Shown here: positions 7,296 through 9,519 of the stretch, in pieces | Layout of the letters: each line of letters begins with the position of its first letter | Position numbering within the stretch: the first letter of the stretch is position 1 | Assembly: GCA_903920835.1 (NCBI GenBank) | Contig: CAIXNQ010000032.1 | Span: 1 to 9,519, forward strand | Length of the DNA: 9,519 bases | Direction of reading: 5' to 3' | DNA from: an uncultured Bacteroidota bacterium | GTDB lineage: Bacteria; Bacteroidota; Bacteroidia; Flavobacteriales; Flavobacteriaceae | Translations under genes and position numbers: made by a program | The notes under the pieces: model-generated | Database searches by the model: none | What the model was told of the DNA's origin: nothing | What the model saw: only the letters and a program-made list of their open reading frames with translations

Positions 7296-7320
7296 GAACT
7301 TAGTTTAAAGTACTAAATTC
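7296..7320 (-). promoter_or_regulatory. Stem-loop in the 5' leader of the RNA helicase mRNA
   Basis: GAACTTAGT (7296-7304) and ACTAAATTC (7312-7320) pair over nine positions around a 7-base loop. In the minus-strand RNA the only imperfect pair is a U-G wobble. The structure begins about where transcription from the -7 box at 7332-7325 should start, so it would occupy the first 25 or so bases of the message and leave an unstructured A/U-rich stretch before the ATG. There is no T-run behind it, so it is not a terminator. A role in stability or autoregulation is inference. Confidence 0.45.
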
Positions 7321-7324
7321 TGGG

Positions 7325-7332
7325 CAAAGATA
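7325..7332 (-). promoter_or_regulatory. Probable -7 box for the RNA helicase gene
   Basis: TATCTTTG on the minus strand is an exact TAnnTTTG match, 44 bases before the helicase ATG, and predicts a start near 7319. No TTG is found at the usual distance upstream, so the -33 half is missing or degenerate. Confidence 0.5.
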
Positions 7333-7360
7333 GGTTTAATAAACGATATGAATTAAATCT

Positions 7361-8428
7361 TTAGAAATTGACCTTTATTTTATTGATTCTGTTTTCTTCC
7401 GAAAGATTGGCTTTTATAAAATCGGTCACCAAATAACCAATTAATTTTCCTATGAGATGGTTATTTTTGACTTCTCCAAGATCGGGAGCACCTTCGCAAA
7501 TGTGCAAATAAGCAGCGTTTTTACTTTGTCCGAAAAAAGAAATAAATTGTCGCAATTCTTCAACAGAAAAACCACTCAAAGTCATGGCGCTACTAGCGAT
7601 ATTCGGAATTGCATCAAGATCTATTTCAAGACCAAACGACTCGTTTTTAATAAATTCATGCGCTTCAATCATTTCATCATGAAAATGTTTTTGTCTTCGG
7701 ATTTTTATTTCATCATAAGTCGTAAAACGAACACGGTCTTCAAGATTTTTTAAAATATCAAGTACATTTTTAGAAGTATAATTTTCATGCAGCCCGAATA
7801 CAAAATATTTCTTTAGAAATCCTTCTTCATAAGCATAAGAAAAACCATTGCCGCTGTGTCGCCCTTCCAAAATTCTGAAATCAGAATGTGCATCAAAGTT
7901 AATTGCATTGATGGCTTTTCCTTTTCCTAAAGCCGTGCCTTTGATGTTTCCGTAAGCATTATTGTGACCACCACCAATAACGATAGGAATTTTGCCTGCT
8001 TTCACAATCGTAGAAACGATATGAACAACTTCTTTATCAATTTTCTCTACCAATTTATTTAATTTTTGGCGGTCTTCAGTAATTGTATAATCGAGACTTT
8101 CAACCTGCTTCATTTCTTCAGCAACGTCTAAAGTTCCTAAAACCAAAATATAACTTCCTTTACAAAAACGATTGTGCTGAATATTAGCAATACTATTAAT
8201 GGCACTCGACCACGCCGACGCTGCTCCCGGACGACCATAATTCGCTCGAACACCAATGTCTTCTGGAACGCCAAACAAGACATATTTGGAATCGCAAAGA
8301 TTTAAAAAAGTAAACACATCTGCATCTTTTGGAACGGTTAACATTTTTTCGCCAAATTTAATTTCACCACTACGGTGATTAGTAATTTTGGCCAAATCAG
8401 CACCCGAAAATCGAACTAGTTTTTCCAT
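7361..8428 (-). CDS. hutG: Formimidoylglutamase-like arginase/ureohydrolase family protein
   Basis: This is a 355-residue binuclear manganese hydrolase of the arginase/agmatinase/formimidoylglutamase family. The metal-binding residues are all visible: H155 in GGGHNNAYG, D179, H181 and D183 in NFDAHSDFR, and D270 and D272 in EIDLDAIP. A conserved glutamate follows in HICEGAP. Flavobacterial proteins of this form are generally called formimidoylglutamase, which splits N-formimidoyl-L-glutamate to glutamate and formamide in histidine breakdown. GGGHNN (rather than GGDHS) and the long N-terminal region favour this over true arginase, but the substrate is inferred and no other hut gene is in the window. 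The frame runs upstream to a TTG at 8443. I prefer the ATG at 8428, opening MEKLVRFSGADL, because the TTG sits at about the predicted transcription start. The helicase gene lies 80 bases downstream on the same strand. Confidence 0.85.
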   Translation of the reverse strand: MEKLVRFSGADLAKITNHRSGEIKFGEKMLTVPKDADVFTFLNLCDSKYVLFGVPEDIGVRANYGRPGAASAWSSAINSIANIQHNRFCKGSYILVLGTLDVAEEMKQVESLDYTITEDRQKLNKLVEKIDKEVVHIVSTIVKAGKIPIVIGGGHNNAYGNIKGTALGKGKAINAINFDAHSDFRILEGRHSGNGFSYAYEEGFLKKYFVFGLHENYTSKNVLDILKNLEDRVRFTTYDEIKIRRQKHFHDEMIEAHEFIKNESFGLEIDLDAIPNIASSAMTLSGFSVEELRQFISFFGQSKNAAYLHICEGAPDLGEVKNNHLIGKLIGYLVTDFIKANLSEENRINKIKVNF

Positions 8429-8448
8429 TATATTTGAATTCAATCGTC

Positions 8449-8481
8449 CAAAAATAGTACAAAACTATATGATAAATCAAA
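8449..8481 (-). promoter_or_regulatory. Bacteroidota-type promoter for the formimidoylglutamase-like gene
   Basis: On the minus strand TTTG (8481-8478), 21 bases, TATTTTTG (8456-8449) match both halves of the Bacteroidota promoter. The expected start is near 8443, leaving a leader of about 15 nt before the ATG at 8428. A further -7-like sequence, TAGTTTTG (8467-8460), has no -33 partner. Confidence 0.65.
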
Positions 8482-8509
8482 AAATAATTGATTAATAATT
8501 TTCAATAAA

Positions 8510-8538
8510 TTGTAACTAACAAAAATTATTTATATTTG
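8510..8538 (+). promoter_or_regulatory. Bacteroidota-type promoter for the coiled-coil protein gene
   Basis: TTG at 8510-8512, an 18-base spacer and TATATTTG at 8531-8538 give a full promoter match followed by TGCGTT. The start is expected around 8545, so the leader is about 15 bases and almost pure A before the ATG at 8560, with no Shine-Dalgarno sequence. It diverges from the ureohydrolase promoter, and the two -33 elements are only 28 bases apart. Confidence 0.75.
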
Positions 8539-8559
8539 TGCGTTAAAAAAAACAAATAA

Positions 8560-9435
8560 ATGGAAAATCAAAAAAGTAATAAGAATTTAAAAGCTATTGT
8601 CATTGTATTAGCTTTATGTTTGTTGGGGAGTTTGGCTTACATCTTCAAATTAACTACTGATGCTAAAGTTGCCCAAACCAAAATAATTACTGTAACCGAT
8701 GAAAAAGGAAAAGTAATGGACGAATTGGCGGCATTAAAAACCACTTATGACGAAGCAATTGCTCAAAACACGACCATGTCGAACGAGCTTATTGCCGAAA
8801 GAGACAAAGTATCTAAATTAATGTCGGAAGTAAAACAATCTACTGGAAGCGTTAGTGAATACAAACAAAAATTTCTTGCATTACAGAATAAAATGAAAGA
8901 AATGATGAAACAAGTTGACAATTTGAAAAAAGAAAATCAAACGTTAACTGTCCAAAGAGATAGTACTGATGTAGTTCTTAAAGAATCAAAAAAATATAAC
9001 GAAACATTAGTTAGTCAAAACGAAGAATTGGCTAAAACAGTTGAAAAAGGTGCAAAATTATCTGTTTTAAATATTAGAACAAAAGCTTTTAAAGTTAGAA
9101 GTTCTGGAAAACAAATCGAAACTGAAAAAGCTAGAAAAGCTGATATGTTAAAAATTAATTTCACAATTGCTGAAAATAGCATTGCAAAATCTGGCGAAAA
9201 AACATATTATGTTCAAGTTATAGATTCAGGAAACAATGTTCTTGGAGATAAAAAAGTTGCTACTTTTGAAGGAAAAACTTTAACTTATAGCTTTGAAACG
9301 TTAGTTAAATATGAAAATAAAACTATGGAAGTATCTCAAGATTTACCTGGTAAAGATTTCCCAAAAGGAGTTTATTATGTAAACATTTTCGATAAAAATG
9401 AGGTGGTTTGTAAAAGTAGTTTTACATTGAAATAA
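8560..9435 (+). CDS. Membrane-anchored coiled-coil protein of unknown function
   Basis: This is a 291-residue protein I cannot assign to a named family. A short polar N-terminus (residues 1-11, with K8 and K11) precedes a single hydrophobic segment (about 12-29, AIVIVLALCLLGSLAYIF), which looks like an uncleaved signal anchor placing the rest outside the inner membrane. Residues about 35-165 are rich in E, K, Q and L and should form a long coiled coil (for example KFLALQNKMKEMMKQVDNLKKENQTL). Residues about 166-291 look like a compact beta-rich domain, with KLSVLNIRTKAFKVR, KINFTIAEN, TYYVQVIDSGNNVLG and a final KGVYYVNIFDKNEVVCKSSFTLK. Proteins of this layout are familiar from flavobacterial genomes but remain uncharacterised. 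It has a strong promoter, suggesting steady expression. It stands alone on its strand, so context gives no clue to its partner. Confidence 0.85.
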   Translation: MENQKSNKNLKAIVIVLALCLLGSLAYIFKLTTDAKVAQTKIITVTDEKGKVMDELAALKTTYDEAIAQNTTMSNELIAERDKVSKLMSEVKQSTGSVSEYKQKFLALQNKMKEMMKQVDNLKKENQTLTVQRDSTDVVLKESKKYNETLVSQNEELAKTVEKGAKLSVLNIRTKAFKVRSSGKQIETEKARKADMLKINFTIAENSIAKSGEKTYYVQVIDSGNNVLGDKKVATFEGKTLTYSFETLVKYENKTMEVSQDLPGKDFPKGVYYVNIFDKNEVVCKSSFTLK

Positions 9436-9451
9436 TGTTTTTTTTCTTTTT
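9410..9451 (+). terminator. Possible terminator overlapping the end of the coiled-coil gene
   Basis: GTAAAAGTAGTTTTAC (9410-9425) is a perfect 6-bp hairpin with a 4-base loop, lying within the last codons. A second weak hairpin, ACATT-GAAAT-AATGT (9424-9438), spans the stop codon and runs straight into eight T residues, a C and five more T (9438-9451). Both stems are short and AT-only or nearly so. The long T tract just after the stop codon is what makes termination here plausible. Confidence 0.4.
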
Positions 9452-9519
9452 GTAGAAAGACCAACTTGCTTATTTAAATACCTACTAAAAAAAAATATTA
9501 TTGATTTTGAATTTTCAAT

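Noticed and set aside
8429..8443. Five-residue extension of the formimidoylglutamase-like protein from a TTG codon
   Set aside because: An ATG follows five codons later, and the TTG coincides with the predicted transcription start.
8560..8640. Lipoprotein signal peptide in the coiled-coil protein (Cys20)
   Set aside because: The residues before the cysteine are LAL, without the small residue needed at -1 and -3 for a lipobox, and the hydrophobic stretch continues past it.
9474..9519. Minus-strand terminator at the right edge (T-run with an ATTGA/TCAAT stem)
   Set aside because: The stem is only five A/T-rich pairs, and whether a convergent gene exists lies outside the window.

Overview
The window looks like an ordinary housekeeping stretch of a Flavobacterium-type chromosome (Bacteroidota, family Flavobacteriaceae). 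Three things point there. The DNA is very AT-rich. Upstream regions carry the Bacteroidota promoter pattern (TTG or TTTG near -33, then TAnnTTTG near -7), while Shine-Dalgarno sequences are essentially absent and A-rich leaders take their place. The proteins (817-aa PriA, MnmE, RhlE-type helicase, arginase-fold formimidoylglutamase, tandem UspA protein) all read as flavobacterial versions.

Layout, left to right. A minus-strand block opens the window: the 5' end of rpsF (ribosomal protein S6, running off the left edge) behind a good promoter, then priA (replication restart helicase), then a two-domain universal stress protein. A clear stem-loop plus T-run ends the stress gene just before priA. 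A plus-strand pair follows: mnmE (tRNA U34 modification GTPase) and a small spermidine-synthase-like/methyltransferase-fold protein. Next comes a minus-strand pair: an RhlE-type DEAD-box RNA helicase, with the formimidoylglutamase-like ureohydrolase upstream of it. A plus-strand membrane-anchored coiled-coil protein of unknown function closes the window, and its promoter lies back to back with that of the ureohydrolase.

The genes cover translation (rpsF, mnmE, rhlE), replication restart (priA), stress (usp) and probably histidine catabolism (hutG-like). Most appear to have their own promoters, so this is a set of neighbouring small transcription units rather than one pathway operon. I see no mobile element, CRISPR array, tRNA, rRNA, phage gene or defence system, and no good evidence for a new multi-gene system.

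The most interesting signals are small. (1) Heptamer repeats (GTTTCAG units) form a perfect 18-nt inverted repeat inside the GTPase domain of mnmE and code for two extra loops around the nucleotide-binding motifs. (2) A stem-loop lies at the predicted 5' end of the RNA helicase mRNA. (3) A terminator hairpin sits 15 nt before the priA start, with no obvious priA promoter between them.
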